This document shows, one piece after another, positions 63,272 to 64,000 of a DNA stretch of 64,000 nt. Source of the stretch: Oxalobacteraceae sp. CFBP 13730 (GTDB lineage Bacteria; Pseudomonadota; Gammaproteobacteria; Burkholderiales; Burkholderiaceae_D); assembly GCA_014841835.1 (NCBI GenBank), contig JACYUQ010000003.1:1-64000 (forward strand), in the 5' to 3' direction. The notes beneath the pieces are model-generated. The model ran no database searches. It saw only the letters and a list, made by a program, of their open reading frames with translations, and was not told the origin of the DNA. A program made the translations under genes and the position numbers. The number at the start of each line of letters is the position of its first letter. The stretch's first letter is position 1.

Positions 63272-64000
63272 ATGCTTCGCACCCTTGCCGGCAGCCTGCT
63301 GCTGCTTGCCTCAGCCGCAACCCTTGCCCAATCGCTGCCATCCAAACCGATCACGCTGATCGTTCCCAACCCGCCCGGTGGCGTGGTCGACACGGCCGCG
63401 CGCGTGGTCGCGCAACCGCTCGGGCAGCTGCTCAAGCACACGGTCGTCGTCGACAACCGGCCCGGTGGCAGCGGCAATATCGCGTACCAGACGGTGGCGC
63501 GTTCGGCGCCGGACGGCGCCACGCTGCTGGTGTCGTATTCGGCGTACCACACCGCCAATCCATCCTTGATGACGAAGCTGCCGTGGGCGCCGAAGGATTT
63601 CACGCCCGTCGCGCTGCTGGTCACCGCGACCAATGTCGTGGCCGTGCACCCGTCCCTGCCAGTCAATACGCTCGGTGAACTGGTGGCGTACCTGAAAAAG
63701 AATCCCGGCAAATTCAGCTACGCATCACAGGGCAACGGTTCGCTGTCGCATATCGGGACCGAGCTGTTCAAGCAGCAGACGGGCACGAATATGCTGCACG
63801 TTCCGTACAAGGGTTCCGGCCAGGCGGTCGCGGACGTGCTGTCGGGCCGCGTGCACGTGTTCATCACGACGCCGCCGTCGGTGATGCAGCATGTCCAGTC
63901 CGGCAAACTGAAGGCGCTGGCCATCGCCGGCAAGGCGCGTCATCCGATGCTGCCGCAGGTACCGACGACGGCCGAAGCGGGCTTCCCCGACTTCACGCTC
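63272..64000 (+). CDS. Bug-family (TctC) solute-binding protein, partial
   Basis: The first 243 codons of a periplasmic tripartite tricarboxylate transporter receptor; the gene continues past the window end. It starts MLRTLAGSLLLLASAATLAQ (signal peptide, cleavage after ALA or LAQ), then PSKPITLIVPNPPGGVVD (about 22-39), VVVDNRPGGSGNIA (about 57-70) and HVPYKGSGQAVADVLSGRV, the standard Bug motifs. It captures a carboxylate ligand for uptake or signalling. AGGAG lies 8 bases before the ATG. It diverges from leuCD, whose product could act on the imported acid. Confidence 0.93.
   Translation, partial: MLRTLAGSLLLLASAATLAQSLPSKPITLIVPNPPGGVVDTAARVVAQPLGQLLKHTVVVDNRPGGSGNIAYQTVARSAPDGATLLVSYSAYHTANPSLMTKLPWAPKDFTPVALLVTATNVVAVHPSLPVNTLGELVAYLKKNPGKFSYASQGNGSLSHIGTELFKQQTGTNMLHVPYKGSGQAVADVLSGRVHVFITTPPSVMQHVQSGKLKALAIAGKARHPMLPQVPTTAEAGFPDFTL

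Overview
The window is a GC-rich stretch of a Gram-negative chromosome with tightly packed genes on both strands. Two TonB-dependent receptors, an MdtABC-like RND pump with a NodT-type outer-membrane lipoprotein, a Bug-type (TctC) solute receptor, VirK/YbjX (DUF535), DUF1810 and DUF3820 proteins and several PAS/hybrid histidine kinases point to a betaproteobacterium. My best inference is Oxalobacteraceae of the Massilia type; this rests on recalled family resemblance, not on a search. I see no rRNA, tRNA, CRISPR array, intact insertion sequence or origin.

Layout. 0.1-2.2 kb: a small hypothetical gene, a haloacetate dehalogenase-like hydrolase and a DUF3592 membrane protein. 2.4-9.4 kb: a TonB receptor convergent with a LysR gene that diverges from an MFS exporter, then a GST, a small basic protein and a DUF535 protein. 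9.4-11.7 kb: a TPP riboswitch leading into a second TonB receptor, so this receptor very probably imports thiamine or a precursor. 12-19.4 kb: a TTG-start small protein, two paralogous HDOD proteins, a pnuC plus NadR-type kinase salvage pair, an S46 dipeptidyl peptidase and a GGDEF protein. 19.4-28.8 kb: an mdtA-mdtB-mdtC-nodT efflux operon with 4-bp overlaps between its last three genes and a palindromic repeat pair between mdtA and mdtB. 29-36.9 kb: sppA, a sodium:solute symporter, a NYN-LOTUS protein with RGG-like tails, an AT-richer lipoprotein and a CurA-like reductase.

39-44.2 kb is an AT-rich island that stands out from its surroundings. It carries a KAP-family P-loop NTPase and a large TIR/SEFIR-NACHT protein, both on the minus strand. 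This is a convincing candidate anti-phage defence module and the best candidate for an undescribed system here. The 0.6 kb before the KAP gene has no gene and carries a degenerate copy of a repeat also found near position 500.

44.3-57 kb is regulatory and housekeeping: small DUF proteins, a lone receiver, a secreted protein of unknown function, a Cache-HAMP-PAS kinase, ribA, a trypsin-like protease overlapping an FHA membrane protein, a hybrid kinase, and a LytS/LytTR two-component pair. 57-59.3 kb holds an acyltransferase and an orphan protein resembling only the DNA-binding N-terminal part of TnsB/TniA transposases, closed by a strong terminator. 59.3-64 kb holds a flavin reductase, a LysR regulator, a leuCD pair and a divergent Bug receptor that runs off the window. 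Two tandem palindromic T-N11-A sites lie in the leuC-bug intergenic region, which suggests a LysR-controlled catabolic cluster rather than leucine biosynthesis.
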